A DNA stretch of 64,000 bases from Flavobacterium sp. 90 (GTDB taxonomy: Bacteria; Bacteroidota; Bacteroidia; Flavobacteriales; Flavobacteriaceae): NCBI RefSeq assembly GCF_004339525.1, contig NZ_SMGE01000001.1, positions 558,001-622,000 on the forward strand. The letters are read 5' to 3'. The notes beneath the pieces are model-generated. The model was not told the origin of the DNA, searched no databases, and saw nothing but the letters and a program-made list of their open reading frames with translations. Made by a program: the position numbers and the translations under genes. This document shows, in pieces, positions 43,587-53,805 of the stretch; the first letter of the stretch is position 1; the number at the start of each line of letters is the position of its first letter.

Positions 43587-46448
43587 ATGCAAAAACACAC
43601 TAACGCAAGGCAAACCTCTGCAAGGATCACTTTTAGGTCAATTGCATTTTGTCTATTCTTTATTAGTTATGGCTTATTGGCACAAAAAGCAATGCCGGCT
43701 GACAATGAAAAAATACCACTTGATAAGGCTGTAAGAACAGGTAAATTACCCAATGGTTTCACCTATTATATTCGCAGGAATTTAAAACCTGAAGGACGTG
43801 TAAGCCTTTATCTCGCTAATAAGGTAGGGGCCATACAAGAGGATGAAGATCAACTTGGTGCAGCACACTTTCTGGAGCACATGAACTTCAACGGTACGGT
43901 AAATTTTCCAAAAAATGAGTTGGTAGACTATTTGCAGAAAATTGGAGTTAGCTTTGGAGCGGATCTAAATGCCATGACCACTTTTGACGCGACAATCTAC
44001 CAATTGCCAATCCCGACTGATAATCCTGAATTTATAAAAAAAGGACTGACTATCATGCACGACTGGGCACAGGGAGCCTCATTGGAAACAGATGAAATCA
44101 ATGCTGAACGCGGTATCATTCTGGAAGAAATGAGATCCAGAGATAATGTAATGCAGCGTACCATGATGCAGTATACTCCTGTGGTTTTAAATCAATCAAA
44201 ATATGCATCAAGATGGCCTATAGGCACAGAAGAATCGATTAAAAAAATGACGCCCGAAGCTATCAGAAGATTCCATCATGACTGGTATCGTCCTAATCTT
44301 CAGGCATTAGTTGTCGTTGGAGATATTAATGTTGACGAAATGGAAAAACAGATCCGTAAACAATTTTCCGATTTGAAAAATCCTGTCAATGAAAGATCCG
44401 CAGAAGTCGATAAAGTAAAATTAGCTGGAAAAAACAATTTTATTTCAATAACTGACAAAGAAGCTGACGGAACTATGATTATGGTTGTAGTAAAAACACC
44501 AGAAATAGTTGTCCGTACTATTGCTGATTATAAAGAAACTTTTAAGCGACAGATCTTCAATGATATCATGAGTGATAGGTACAATGTTGTATCACTGAAT
44601 GACAATCTGCAATTCATCGGTGCAACAGTTAATATTTCTCCTTTTCTTGGAAAAATCGATTTATTAAGCGGTATGGTTGCTCTTAAACCCGGACAATATG
44701 AAGACGGGTTTAAGGCTATGTGGCGTGAACATGAAATAGCAAAACGTTTTGGCTTTACAGAAAACGAAATAAAAACCTCTAAAAAAAGTATACTCGATGG
44801 TCTTGCATTAGCTCTGATTGAAAAAAGTAATGCTCAATCTTCAGGCTACGTAGATGAATATGTAAGAGTATTTTTAACTGATGAAGCCGCTGCTGGTATT
44901 GTAAAAGAAAATGAGATTTCGATTGCAGCAGTAAATGAGATAACTCAGGCAGATATGCATGAATTTATCAAACGTATGATGTCTGATACCAATCGTGACA
45001 TTATTATTACCTCTGCCGAAAAATATAAGGACGTATTGCCTAATCAGGCTGCAGTAGAATCCTGGATGCAGGAGGTGGCAAAAGAAGACCTAAAACCTTA
45101 TAACGACAAAAAAGACAACAGGCCTCTAATGGCAAAGAAACCAAGTCCTGGAAAAGTAAAATCAACAAAATCAATAGCTTCTTTAAGTATTACAGAATTG
45201 ACACTGAGCAACGGTCTTAAAGTGATCCTCAAACCAACAAAATACAGAAATGATCAAATTGTAATTAATGGCTTTGGCCCAGGAGGAACCTCTATCTATA
45301 GTGATGCCGACTTTGAATCTGCCGCTAATGCCACCGAGTTAATTTCGGGAGCAGGAGTTGGAGAATTCAGTAAAATTGATATTTCTAAAATTTCAATGGC
45401 CAACCAGATGGGTATCAACCCTATTATCGATGAGAATTATCAGGAACTAATGGGTTCTTGCATTACCTCAAGCTTGGAAAAACAACTTCAGCTTATTCAT
45501 CTTTACATGGCCAAGCCCAAGCTCGATACCAATTATTATGCTAATTGGGTTGATCGTACCAAAGCAGAATTAGCAGAACCATCAAACAGTCCTCAAAGCA
45601 GCAGCAATGATACTATTATTAGTGTATTTCATAATTATAATCCCAGGTTCAAAACTGCTACTATTGAAGACCTAAAGAAAATAAACATAAACAGAGCTTT
45701 CGAAATATATAAAGAGCGTTTTGGGAATGCCCGTAATTTTACCTTTGTCATCATTGGAAGTTTCAATCCCAAAACCATAACACCTTTATTGGAGACATAT
45801 CTGGGTTCGCTTCCCTCTCTGCCAAACAAAGACAGTATCGTTAATCTGAATATACATCCGGCTCCTGGCAAGATTACAAAAATGGTATACAAAGGCAATG
45901 GAAATTTGTCAAACGTTACGATGATTTTCAGTGGAAAGTATAGTTATGGTGTTAAAAACAATATGCAACTCATTGCTCTTAAAAGTATTCTGGACTATAA
46001 ACTTACAGAGCGTCTGCGCGAGATTGAAAGCGGGGTTTACTCACCGAGTGTAAGTGTTAACTACAGCAAAATTCCGAATAATGATTACTCCGTATTCATT
46101 AGTTTTAGCTGTTCGCCTGATAACTATGAAAGACTTATTGCGGCGACTCTTGATGAAGTCAAAAAATTAAAAGACAACGGCGCGCTGCTCACAGATATAG
46201 AAAAATTCCATGAGGAGTCTATGAGACATCATCAGATTATGCTAAAAGAAAATTATTTCTGGATGTCTTATATAACAAGATCCTATAAAAACGGAGATAA
46301 CCTCGAGAATATACTAGAATATGAAAAAAATATAAAAAACATTCAGGCAAATAATATAAAAGAAGCAGCAAATACTTTCCTTAGTGGGGATAACCTGATA
46401 AAAGTTATTCTTTTACCGGAGAATTATGCGACTAAATCTAACAAATAA
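43587..46448 (+). CDS. M16-family (insulinase/PqqL-like) zinc peptidase
   Basis: A 953-aa double-length M16 protein with a signal segment (ARITFRSIAFCLFFISYGLLAQ). The inverted zinc motif HxxEH is GAAHFLEHMNF (H94, E97, H98), and the downstream acidic ligand is in ERGIILEEMRSRD. The second half (about 530-950) is the usual inactive paired domain (TLSNGLKVILKPTKYRNDQIV, LREIESGVYSPSVSVNY). These clamshell enzymes degrade peptides that fit their chamber. Placed with TlpA and a SusCD regulon, it suggests handling of a peptide or disulfide-bearing substrate. That is an inference from context. Confidence 0.92.
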   Translation: MQKHTNARQTSARITFRSIAFCLFFISYGLLAQKAMPADNEKIPLDKAVRTGKLPNGFTYYIRRNLKPEGRVSLYLANKVGAIQEDEDQLGAAHFLEHMNFNGTVNFPKNELVDYLQKIGVSFGADLNAMTTFDATIYQLPIPTDNPEFIKKGLTIMHDWAQGASLETDEINAERGIILEEMRSRDNVMQRTMMQYTPVVLNQSKYASRWPIGTEESIKKMTPEAIRRFHHDWYRPNLQALVVVGDINVDEMEKQIRKQFSDLKNPVNERSAEVDKVKLAGKNNFISITDKEADGTMIMVVVKTPEIVVRTIADYKETFKRQIFNDIMSDRYNVVSLNDNLQFIGATVNISPFLGKIDLLSGMVALKPGQYEDGFKAMWREHEIAKRFGFTENEIKTSKKSILDGLALALIEKSNAQSSGYVDEYVRVFLTDEAAAGIVKENEISIAAVNEITQADMHEFIKRMMSDTNRDIIITSAEKYKDVLPNQAAVESWMQEVAKEDLKPYNDKKDNRPLMAKKPSPGKVKSTKSIASLSITELTLSNGLKVILKPTKYRNDQIVINGFGPGGTSIYSDADFESAANATELISGAGVGEFSKIDISKISMANQMGINPIIDENYQELMGSCITSSLEKQLQLIHLYMAKPKLDTNYYANWVDRTKAELAEPSNSPQSSSNDTIISVFHNYNPRFKTATIEDLKKININRAFEIYKERFGNARNFTFVIIGSFNPKTITPLLETYLGSLPSLPNKDSIVNLNIHPAPGKITKMVYKGNGNLSNVTMIFSGKYSYGVKNNMQLIALKSILDYKLTERLREIESGVYSPSVSVNYSKIPNNDYSVFISFSCSPDNYERLIAATLDEVKKLKDNGALLTDIEKFHEESMRHHQIMLKENYFWMSYITRSYKNGDNLENILEYEKNIKNIQANNIKEAANTFLSGDNLIKVILLPENYATKSNK

Positions 46449-46521
46449 AAATAGCTTTGGAGTTCTGACCTGAACAATACAACACTCTTTAAGCCACGCC
46501 TTTCAGAACAACATTAAAAAG

Positions 46522-46557
46522 AAAAAGTAGCGGCCCAGCGCGGTCGCTACTTTTTTT
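46522..46557 (+). terminator. Intrinsic terminator of the tlpA-M16 operon
   Basis: AAAAAGTAGCG (46522-46532) pairs with CGCTACTTTTT (46545-46555) around a 12-nt GC-rich loop, followed by more T residues. It lies 73 nt after the M16 stop. The remaining gap to glyA (about 46560-46865) shows no gene. Confidence 0.88.
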
Positions 46558-46865
46558 ATTTTCAATCGAATAACTTTTATTGCTAAAATTATATTTTTAG
46601 AACAGGGATGAAGAATAAAAACGGATTTTATCGGATAGTGATAGTGGATTTATTTTGAATAATCGGACTCGTTTAAATCAAATCAAGAATTCATCTATTA
46701 AAATTGAAAACATTTCATTTTGAACAATTTGCCAATACTAAACAGCACAAATTTCAGTAAAATTAACAACATAATTGTTTATTCATACTCCTCAAAGTTC
46801 ATGTATTGATAATAAATCCAAAACAGCTTCAGAGTATTTGCTTATCAGGAGCGATTATAATTTAT

Positions 46866-48137
46866 CTAAACAAAAATTCTTCTTTCATTCATCATTTCAT
46901 TAACACTATTGGAAACCTCTTCAATAATCTGCTGACTTTTGTGATTGATTAATACCTTATCAATTAAAGCAACTATTTTCTCCATATCTGCTTCAATTAA
47001 ACCTCTAGTTGTAATTGCAGCTGTTCCAATACGAATTCCCGAAGTTTCAGATGGTAATTTCTCATCAAATGGAATCATATTTTTATTTACCGTGATTTCA
47101 GCTCTTACCAATGCATTTTCAGCATCTTTACCGGAAATACCTTTATTAGTCAAATCAATTAACATCATATGATTATCCGTGCCTCCCGAAACAATGCTGT
47201 ATCCCTTTTTTAAAAAAGCATCCGCCATAGCCTTTGCATTTTTTTGTATTTGCGTTGCATAAACATAGAATTCCTCTTGTAAGGCCTCTCCAAATGCAAC
47301 TGCTTTCGCAGCTATAATATGCATCAGCGGACCTCCCTGATTACCGGGAAATACCGCCAAATCTAATAATGTAGACATCATTCTGATTTCTCCTTTTAAA
47401 TTTGTGGATCCACACGGATCTTCAAAGTCTTTACCCATTAAAATCAACCCTCCACGTGGCCCACGCAACGTTTTGTGAGTAGTTGTCGAAACGATATGAC
47501 AATGAGGTATTGGGTTATTCAATAATCCCTTAGCGATAAGTCCTGCGAGATGTGAAATATCGGCAAATAAAATTGCCCCAACACTATCAGCAATCACTCT
47601 AAAACGTTCAAAATCCAAATCACGAGAATAAGTTGACGCTCCAGCAATGATTAATTTCGGCTTTTCTTTTAACGCAATTTCTTGAATCTTATCGTAATCT
47701 AAAAGTTTAGTTTCTTTATCTACACCATAAAATACAGGATTATACAACTGCCCTGAAAAATTTGCAGGCGAACCATGAGTAGAGTGTCCTCCATGGGATA
47801 AATTAAATCCCAAAATAGTATCACCGGGATTTAAACATGCGTGATAAACCGCTACGTTTGCTTGTGAACCGGAGTGTGGCTGTACGTTTGCATAAGCAGC
47901 GCCAAATAATTCTTTGGCTCGATCAATAGCCATCTGCTCAATAACATCAACTACCTCACAACCACCGTAGTATCTCTTTCCTGGATACCCTTCTGCATAT
48001 TTATTCGTTAAAACAGAACCAACTGCTTCTTTTACATCATCACTTACATAATTCTCAGATGCAATTAATTCTATTCCTCTAATTTGTCTTTTCTGTTCTT
48101 TTAGAATAAGATCAAAAATTTGTCTGTCTTGCTGCAT
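46866..48137 (-). CDS. glyA: Serine hydroxymethyltransferase
   Basis: A 423-aa PLP enzyme converting serine and tetrahydrofolate to glycine and methylene-THF. The hallmark motifs are present: [52 protein letters not shown] and the PLP-lysine segment [20 protein letters not shown]. The C-terminus carries [15 protein letters not shown]. It is a housekeeping gene with nothing unusual inside. Downstream the operon ends in a gene-free gap. Upstream on the opposite strand lies a decayed IlvN-like gene. Confidence 0.97.
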   Translation of the reverse strand: MQQDRQIFDLILKEQKRQIRGIELIASENYVSDDVKEAVGSVLTNKYAEGYPGKRYYGGCEVVDVIEQMAIDRAKELFGAAYANVQPHSGSQANVAVYHACLNPGDTILGFNLSHGGHSTHGSPANFSGQLYNPVFYGVDKETKLLDYDKIQEIALKEKPKLIIAGASTYSRDLDFERFRVIADSVGAILFADISHLAGLIAKGLLNNPIPHCHIVSTTTHKTLRGPRGGLILMGKDFEDPCGSTNLKGEIRMMSTLLDLAVFPGNQGGPLMHIIAAKAVAFGEALQEEFYVYATQIQKNAKAMADAFLKKGYSIVSGGTDNHMMLIDLTNKGISGKDAENALVRAEITVNKNMIPFDEKLPSETSGIRIGTAAITTRGLIEADMEKIVALIDKVLINHKSQQIIEEVSNSVNEMMNERRIFV

Positions 48138-48253
48138 TAATTTATTTTTAGTTGAAAAGTGATACTAATATACAAAGAAGTTAATTGTCACTTAGTGTTC
48201 AATCTTTAAAAATGTTTGATAAGATCAAAAACTTAACATTGGTCATATTGTAG

Positions 48254-48689
48254 TTTTTAAGAAGGAAAATCAGTCTTGTGAATTTTAATATTTTCTTGTG
48301 AAATTAACAAGGTGACGCGATTTAATATAGTGGTGAAGGAAACCTTTGAAACAATCAAAAATTTAGTGCTCCAAATTCAGAAAATCGTAGATATTTTTAA
48401 ATGTTATTGTAACACCCAAACCAGGAAATTATCTGTACACTATTAACCTTTTGAAGAATACCGACTTCAATCATTATCAATAAAGAAAATACGGATCATT
48501 TGTTTGAAAAATACAAGATTAATAACAATCGAAAAAGATTATTCCATCTTTGAGGTAACATCACAAGAAGGGGAAGTCAATAATTAAATGGATCAATTAA
48601 GCACTTTATGATCTGTCGAATTTGTAAAAAGTTCAAGAATTTTATTTATCAAGTTCAATGGCGGCTTCAGAAAGGAATTATTAGAAATG
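48254..48689 (+). pseudogene. Decayed IlvN-like ACT-domain gene (paralogue of the gene at 54867)
   Basis: Read across several frames, this stretch reproduces most of the protein encoded at 54867. Matching pieces in order are FLRRKISLVNFNIF, SCEINKVTRFNIVVKETFET, IKNLVLQIQKIVDIFKCYC, a QEII segment, IIINKENTDHLFEKY, TRLITIEKDYSIFEVT and VEFVKSSRILFIKFNG ending LLEM. Single-base frameshifts and several stops interrupt it, and no start or leader is intact. It is a dead duplicate sitting 6.4 kb from the live copy. Weak similarity may begin near 48218. Confidence 0.85.
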
Positions 48690-48896
48690 GAAACAAATAC
48701 GTTCGTGAACCAACAGATTTCTGCGCCATTGATTGAAATCATACTCTGTTGATGTATTTTCTAACTATCATTTAAAATAAGGAGAAGATAACAAGAACAG
48801 GAATATCTATACTAATCTAAAATTTTACGTCTAAAAAAACGTAAATGTTCAAGCTAATTTATATATATTATTCCCATTTTAAACCAATGCTTAAGA

Positions 48897-49514
48897 TCAA
48901 ACAATCAGAAATATTTTTCTATTTTGTTGTTTTATTTTCCCATCACCTTCAATTTTTTTCATTATCCTGGAGATTACTTCACGTGTTGTTCCCAAATCAT
49001 CTGCTATGGATCTATGAGAAATTAAAAATTCTTTTGAATTGTGGAATTTGCTCTTATTTTTTAAATAACTCAAGAGCCTCTCTTCAAGTTTATAACAAAT
49101 GATCTGTTTCGTTGTTTGTAAAAGATCATCATAATGTTTTTGATATTCATTCAAAATTAAAGTATTAAATACTGGAAATCTAATTAGCCAATCCTTTGCT
49201 TTATCCATTGGAATCAATAACATTTCCGTTTCCCCCACTGAAACTGCTGAAAAATCAGAAGCTCTTGGACTAAACAAATGAGCAAAACTAAAAATACAGG
49301 CACTTCCTTCTTTCAGGTAGTACAATAAAAACTGAATTCCATTCTCCTGACTTTGTACTTTTACTAAACCATTTAAAACTATTGGCAGGTAACTTATTAA
49401 TTGCCCCTGATTTATTATATCTTCATTGTTTTCGAACTTTCTAATTTTTCCGAATTTTTCTATTTCACCAATAAATTCATTTCCAAATTCAGGCAAACAA
49501 ATTTTAATATTCAT
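48897..49514 (-). CDS. Crp/Fnr-family transcriptional regulator
   Basis: 205 aa. The cNMP-binding-like roll (EKFGKIRKFENNEDIINQGQLISYLPIVLNGLVKVQSQ) lacks the classical RxS/T phosphate cassette. A long helix (LNEYQKHYDDLLQTTKQIICYKLEERLLSYLKNK) leads to the C-terminal HTH (EFLISHRSIADDLGTTREVISRIMKKIEGDGKI). It contains two Cys, but not the four-Cys Fe-S arrangement of Fnr, so the sensed signal is unknown. It stands alone, with unrelated genes on both sides. Confidence 0.9.
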   Translation of the reverse strand: MNIKICLPEFGNEFIGEIEKFGKIRKFENNEDIINQGQLISYLPIVLNGLVKVQSQENGIQFLLYYLKEGSACIFSFAHLFSPRASDFSAVSVGETEMLLIPMDKAKDWLIRFPVFNTLILNEYQKHYDDLLQTTKQIICYKLEERLLSYLKNKSKFHNSKEFLISHRSIADDLGTTREVISRIMKKIEGDGKIKQQNRKIFLIV

Positions 49515-49740
49515 AGTATCTTTCTTTTTTAATTATCTACCGTGTTTTTATCTTAAATAATATGAATGTATGCGAATAAAAAATATCTTCATTTCAATTA
49601 AGAATTATTATTTTATGATATCTAAACAATACCAAGTTACTACTTTCATCTAATTGCAATATAGACAGACCTCAAATTTAGTCCATCTGCTTTTTTATGA
49701 TACTATTGCTTCGGATACTTTTACTAAATTGATAAATAAT

Positions 49741-51216
49741 TTATTGTTTGATTAAAAAAGTGTTGAATGACTTTGGTTCTAGTTCGGGGCTTATAACAGT
49801 ATTATTTATTTTGATATTTAATTTCTTGAGGGAACTGCTTTCATTATAAACTACCACCACAATTGATCCGTCTGAATTTTTAAAAGCCAGCAGGTTTTCT
49901 TTATTACTCATTAAATCTCCTTTCCAAAAACCGAGAACATCATTACGATGATTTACAACAGCTGTACTGCTGGTTTCTAACATTCTGGATCCTGGTTTTA
50001 CAAAATGACTAAGATGTTTCATGAGATAGTATTCGTTATTCCATTTATATGTCTTGTTTGAAGCATCGATTGAAAGTAAAGAATTCTGTTTCCAGCCCCA
50101 GCGACTTACCCCTCCCTTAAGCAGGGAAGTGTTCCAGTATAAATAAGCATTGGTACCATTCATAAAATAATGCTTCATTAAATCCCAGCTGTAAACTGCG
50201 TAATCCCAATCATTTTTACCATTACCACATTCATGCTCGCTTTGATAGATTTTCAGATTTGGATATTGTTTATGAATAACTTCCACTGCTTCTTTACCTG
50301 CCCATTGAAGCCCAATTCCATTGATGTTTTCTGTCGCTTCTTTATAAACATCTGAAAAAAGGTTTTTGTCAGGCCTCTCTAGTGTTCCGAAAAAAGTCTG
50401 AACACCAACCTTTTTCATTCTTGGAGCGAGCACATTTATAAATTTGATTAAACCCTCTTTTGTCCATGTACAGCTGGGGTACCATTGTGCCGAATTAAAC
50501 TCATTTTGAGGCATTACCATGCTTATTTTAATTCCTTGAGTTTTATAAGCTTCAATGAATTTTTCGAAATACAGCGCATAAGCATCGAAGTATTCCGGTT
50601 TTTGTATAAACATGTCGGTACCTTCTTTACCTAACTGTTTTTCAGTGATACCATTTTCGGTATTTTTAATAACTGTAGGTACTTTATTTAAAGCATAATG
50701 TCTATTATACTTCATCCATTGCGGCGGACTCCAGGGAGAAGCCCAAAGCTTAAGATCCTTATTATACTTTTGTGCTGCTTTAATAAAAGGAACCAGCGTT
50801 TGTTTGTCGTTTTCTATAGAAAAATTTTTCATTGTAAAATCCCCCTCAGTTTCATCATATGAGTACCAATCCCTTGAAAAATCGTTGGCTCCTATCGGCA
50901 TTCTACCGATTGTAAAACCTGCTCCAGTTCCGGGCTCATATAATTCTTTCATAATTGCACTGCGATCTGCTGCGGAAAGTGCTGATAAAGATGTCCAGCC
51001 CAATTCATTAAAACAACTACCAAAACCTTCGATTTCCTGTAAAGGTCTCCTCGTGAAAATTTCAATCGATTCTGTTTCAGAAGCACTTGTTAAACCTTCT
51101 ATTTCTTTAATTTCCCAGGGCGTTGATTCTGTTGTCGAAACCCATTCCGTATTAACTTTCTTGCTTGCGCAACCTACTATTATAATTAATAAAAAGCTTA
51201 ATACTATGTTTTTCAT
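49741..51216 (-). CDS. Glycoside hydrolase family 30 lipoprotein
   Basis: 491 aa with lipobox VLSFLLIIIVGC (Cys16). It is a retaining TIM-barrel glycosidase of family GH30. GFGSCFNELGW is the N-terminal barrel strand, the acid/base Glu is in MVMPQNEFNSAQWYPS and the nucleophile Glu is in IYQSEHECGNG. The C-terminal beta domain (LLAFKNSDGSIVVVVYNESSSLKKLNIKI) is typical. GH30 members cut beta-1,6-glucans, glucosylceramides or xylans, and the exact substrate cannot be read here. The divergent neighbour is a Nudix-type regulator of a class that controls sugar genes. Confidence 0.92.
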   Translation of the reverse strand: MKNIVLSFLLIIIVGCASKKVNTEWVSTTESTPWEIKEIEGLTSASETESIEIFTRRPLQEIEGFGSCFNELGWTSLSALSAADRSAIMKELYEPGTGAGFTIGRMPIGANDFSRDWYSYDETEGDFTMKNFSIENDKQTLVPFIKAAQKYNKDLKLWASPWSPPQWMKYNRHYALNKVPTVIKNTENGITEKQLGKEGTDMFIQKPEYFDAYALYFEKFIEAYKTQGIKISMVMPQNEFNSAQWYPSCTWTKEGLIKFINVLAPRMKKVGVQTFFGTLERPDKNLFSDVYKEATENINGIGLQWAGKEAVEVIHKQYPNLKIYQSEHECGNGKNDWDYAVYSWDLMKHYFMNGTNAYLYWNTSLLKGGVSRWGWKQNSLLSIDASNKTYKWNNEYYLMKHLSHFVKPGSRMLETSSTAVVNHRNDVLGFWKGDLMSNKENLLAFKNSDGSIVVVVYNESSSLKKLNIKINNTVISPELEPKSFNTFLIKQ

Positions 51217-51643
51217 ATTGTTTATTTTTATAATTATAAATTTCTACACTATTTTTTACTACCTTTTTTATTCTCTTCAAATTACCTTTCCAATCTTGGA
51301 AAAAATATGATGCAAAGAACCTTTTTATTAGTTATTAATTATACTCGCACTAAATTTCAATGCTTCATAAAGAAGCAATATTAACCACATTTTTTCATAT
51401 CAACAAATGAATCATAAAATAATTTTTATAATCATATGAAAATCACATTTTAATCTCTATAATATTAATAAAACACGTCTAGCATAAATCTTATAAAAAT
51501 AAGAAAATTGACTATCATGTTGTAGCAGAACCTTAATTTTGCTCAATTAAATTAGTTTACTAAAAATTTAATACCAGAAAAAAATAAAATGTAAATTTCA
51601 ATATTTTTTTTATCGTAGAAAAATGATAACTAATCGAGCTTTA
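51217..51643. other. AT-rich divergent intergenic region
   Basis: No ORF is supported in this gap between the GH30 and Nudix-regulator genes. It probably contains both promoters. The inverted repeat at its right end is listed separately. Confidence 0.4.
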
Positions 51644-51658
51644 ACTCTAAAAAAGAGT
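51644..51658. promoter_or_regulatory. Candidate operator (inverted repeat) before the Nudix-type regulator
   Basis: ACTCT (51644-51648) and AGAGT (51654-51658) flank AAAAA, and the outer bases TTA/AAA keep most of the symmetry. A further GAGTATAA copy follows at 51665-51672. It lies 23 nt before the regulator's ATG and could be an autoregulatory site. Confidence 0.4.
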
Positions 51659-51681
51659 AAATTTGAGTATAATTACATCCA

Positions 51682-52428
51682 ATGGAATTAAAAAAGATAC
51701 TGGAAAAAAGATCCGAAGAATCTTGGGAAAAATATATCCCGGCACTCTCTATTGATTGTACAATTTTCAGCTTTAAAGATACTTCTTTGAAAGTTTTGAC
51801 AATCAAAATGAAAGATCAGGAATCTTGGGGGCTTCCTGGTGGATATGTTCAAAAAGATGAAAATGTTGATCACGCGGCTATTCGTATTTTAAAAGACCGA
51901 ACTGGTACGGAAGATATCTATTTGCAACAATTTTATACTTTTGGTAATTTAAACCGTTCAGAAAGTTTTTTTGATAATTACCAAGATAATTTATGGAATA
52001 AACAACGCTTTGTTTCTATTGGCTATTATGCACTTGCAGATTATTCCAAAGTAAAATTGATTATCGATGAGTTTTCAAGCGATTGTAAATGGCATTGTGT
52101 TAACGATCTGCCATGTTTAATGATGGATCACAGAGTTATTTTTGAAAAAGCACTTTTTACGCTGCGCGAACAATTAAATAATCATCCAATAGGATATAAT
52201 CTTCTTCCTGAGAAATTTACAATACCGGAACTTCAAAAATTATATGAAATCATCCTTGGAAAAAAACTAAATCGTGGTAATTTTTACCGAAAGATTTTAA
52301 AATACGACATCTTAACAAAACTGGATGAATATCGAAAAGGTGGAGCACATAAAGCTCCTGATTTATACAGCTTTAATTTAGAGAAATATAATGTTGCGTT
52401 GAAAGAAGGTTTGAAAGGGAACTGGTAA
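51682..52428 (+). CDS. Nudix-related transcriptional regulator (NrtR/AraR-like)
   Basis: A 248-aa protein. The N-terminal Nudix-like domain (ALSIDCTIFSFKDTSLKVLTIKMKDQESWGLPGGYVQKDENVDHAAIRILKDRTG) has an imperfect Nudix box (REx2EE missing), as in ligand-sensing rather than hydrolytic members. The C-terminal winged-helix domain is FTIPELQKLYEIILGKKLNRGNFYRKILKYDIL. In Bacteroidota such proteins often control sugar use. The divergent GH30 gene fits that idea, and the inverted repeat 23 nt upstream is a candidate site. The ligand is unknown. Confidence 0.88.
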   Translation: MELKKILEKRSEESWEKYIPALSIDCTIFSFKDTSLKVLTIKMKDQESWGLPGGYVQKDENVDHAAIRILKDRTGTEDIYLQQFYTFGNLNRSESFFDNYQDNLWNKQRFVSIGYYALADYSKVKLIIDEFSSDCKWHCVNDLPCLMMDHRVIFEKALFTLREQLNNHPIGYNLLPEKFTIPELQKLYEIILGKKLNRGNFYRKILKYDILTKLDEYRKGGAHKAPDLYSFNLEKYNVALKEGLKGNW

Positions 52429-52761
52429 ATTATTAAAAAAAATTGAAATATTTCTTTGTATAGGAAAACTTTTGACAAATTAATACTGGACAATTTTCAA
52501 AAAAAACATCAAAATAATCTCCTGTTTAAGATGAAAAAAATCATCTGCAATAAATTGAATGTAGAATTTATGATCATTTAAACGCGAACTTGCAGGTCCA
52601 AAAGAAGTATTTACTTCTTACAGAATTATTTCAAAGATTTGAATACTACTGAAAAAGTAATTTCATAAAAATTAAAAAACTACACAAAAATAATATACGA
52701 AAATCAGATAATAACATTATAAGCTGTGACTTTTGGTACTGATTTTTACTATTGGTTATTC
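52429..52761. other. AT-rich gap without a recognisable gene
   Basis: No ORF of note and no strong hairpin. The 18-bp palindrome at its right end is listed separately. Confidence 0.4.
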
Positions 52762-52779
52762 TAATATTGTACAATATTA
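52762..52779. promoter_or_regulatory. Perfect 18-bp palindrome upstream of the catalase-like gene
   Basis: TAATATTGTACAATATTA is a perfect dyad without spacer, ending 19 nt before the ATG. Its placement fits a dimeric repressor site that responds to peroxide or another redox signal. It does not match the classical PerR box. Confidence 0.55.
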
Positions 52780-52798
52780 ATTTTTAAAAGTGTAAATT

Positions 52799-53782
52799 AT
52801 GAAAAAGTTTAGAATTTCAATCATTTTTGGTCTGATGCTGATTTCATCGATCCTAAAAGCTCAAACAATAAAAACTGAATCCACACCTAATCAAATGGTA
52901 GATGCTCTGCATAATACGTTTGGAAAACATCCTAATGCAAGAGCCGTACATGCAAAAGGTATTATTGTGGAAGGGTATTTTGAAGCCTCCGAAAAGGCTA
53001 AAGCCATCACAAAAGCCATTCAATTTCAAAACAAAAAAACACCGGTAACAGTACGCTTTTCTGATTTTACGGGAATTCCAAATATACCAGATACAATTGG
53101 AGCATCAAATCCAAGAGGATTAGCTATTAAGTTTCTTTTACCAAAAGGAGTAACAACAGATATAGTTACTCATAGTTATAACGGATTTCCAGTATCAAAT
53201 ACAGATGAATTTGTTGAATTATTAAACGCAATTGCAAAAAGTGGAGCGAATGCTCAAAAACCAACCGCTTTGGAACAGTTTTTTGGAACTCATCCTATAG
53301 CCAAAACTTTTTTAACCACTCAGAAACCCGCCACGACAAGTTTCGGAACAATTTCATACTATGGAGTAAATTCATATAAATTTACGAACGTAAAAGGCGA
53401 ATCAAAATTTATAAGATATCAATTTATTCCAGAAGACGGAGAACAATTTTTAAACAAAGAGCAAATTGCGAAATCAAGTCCGGATTATTTATATGATGAA
53501 ATCAAAAATCATTTAAAAAACAAACCTGTTAAATTTAAATTGTATGCACAAATTGCAAAAACAGAAGATAATATAGCCAATCCTTCAATAGCTTGGCCAG
53601 AAACAAGAGAACGTATATTACTGGGGACAATTACAATTACTAAAATTGGAAAAAATACGCCCGATGCTGATAAGCAATTACATTTTATTCCAAATAATGT
53701 AACAGAGGGAATTGAAACGGCTGATCCCATGCTGGAAGATCGTTCAAAAGCCTACCCAATCTCTATAAAAGAACGTCAATAA
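52799..53782 (+). CDS. Secreted catalase-like (catalase-related peroxidase) haem protein
   Basis: 327 aa with signal peptide about 1-22 (ISIIFGLMLISSILKAQ). It matches small catalase-like peroxidases: NARAVHAKGIIVEGYFEAS (distal His), TPVTVRFSDFTGIPNIPDTIGASNPRGLAIKFLL and RYQFIPEDGEQFL. The large domains of true catalases are missing, as usual in this subgroup. A periplasmic peroxidase role is likely. It sits behind a perfect palindrome and is followed 23 nt later by a 79-aa gene. The axial Tyr region near R..L.GTITITKIG is less clear. Confidence 0.87.
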   Translation: MKKFRISIIFGLMLISSILKAQTIKTESTPNQMVDALHNTFGKHPNARAVHAKGIIVEGYFEASEKAKAITKAIQFQNKKTPVTVRFSDFTGIPNIPDTIGASNPRGLAIKFLLPKGVTTDIVTHSYNGFPVSNTDEFVELLNAIAKSGANAQKPTALEQFFGTHPIAKTFLTTQKPATTSFGTISYYGVNSYKFTNVKGESKFIRYQFIPEDGEQFLNKEQIAKSSPDYLYDEIKNHLKNKPVKFKLYAQIAKTEDNIANPSIAWPETRERILLGTITITKIGKNTPDADKQLHFIPNNVTEGIETADPMLEDRSKAYPISIKERQ

Positions 53783-53805
53783 ACAAAATTTAAATTCAGG
53801 AAAAC

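Noticed and set aside
48845..49102. An 85-codon plus-strand ORF opposite the Crp-like gene.
   Set aside because: It is the antisense shadow of a well-supported regulator and has no protein-like composition.
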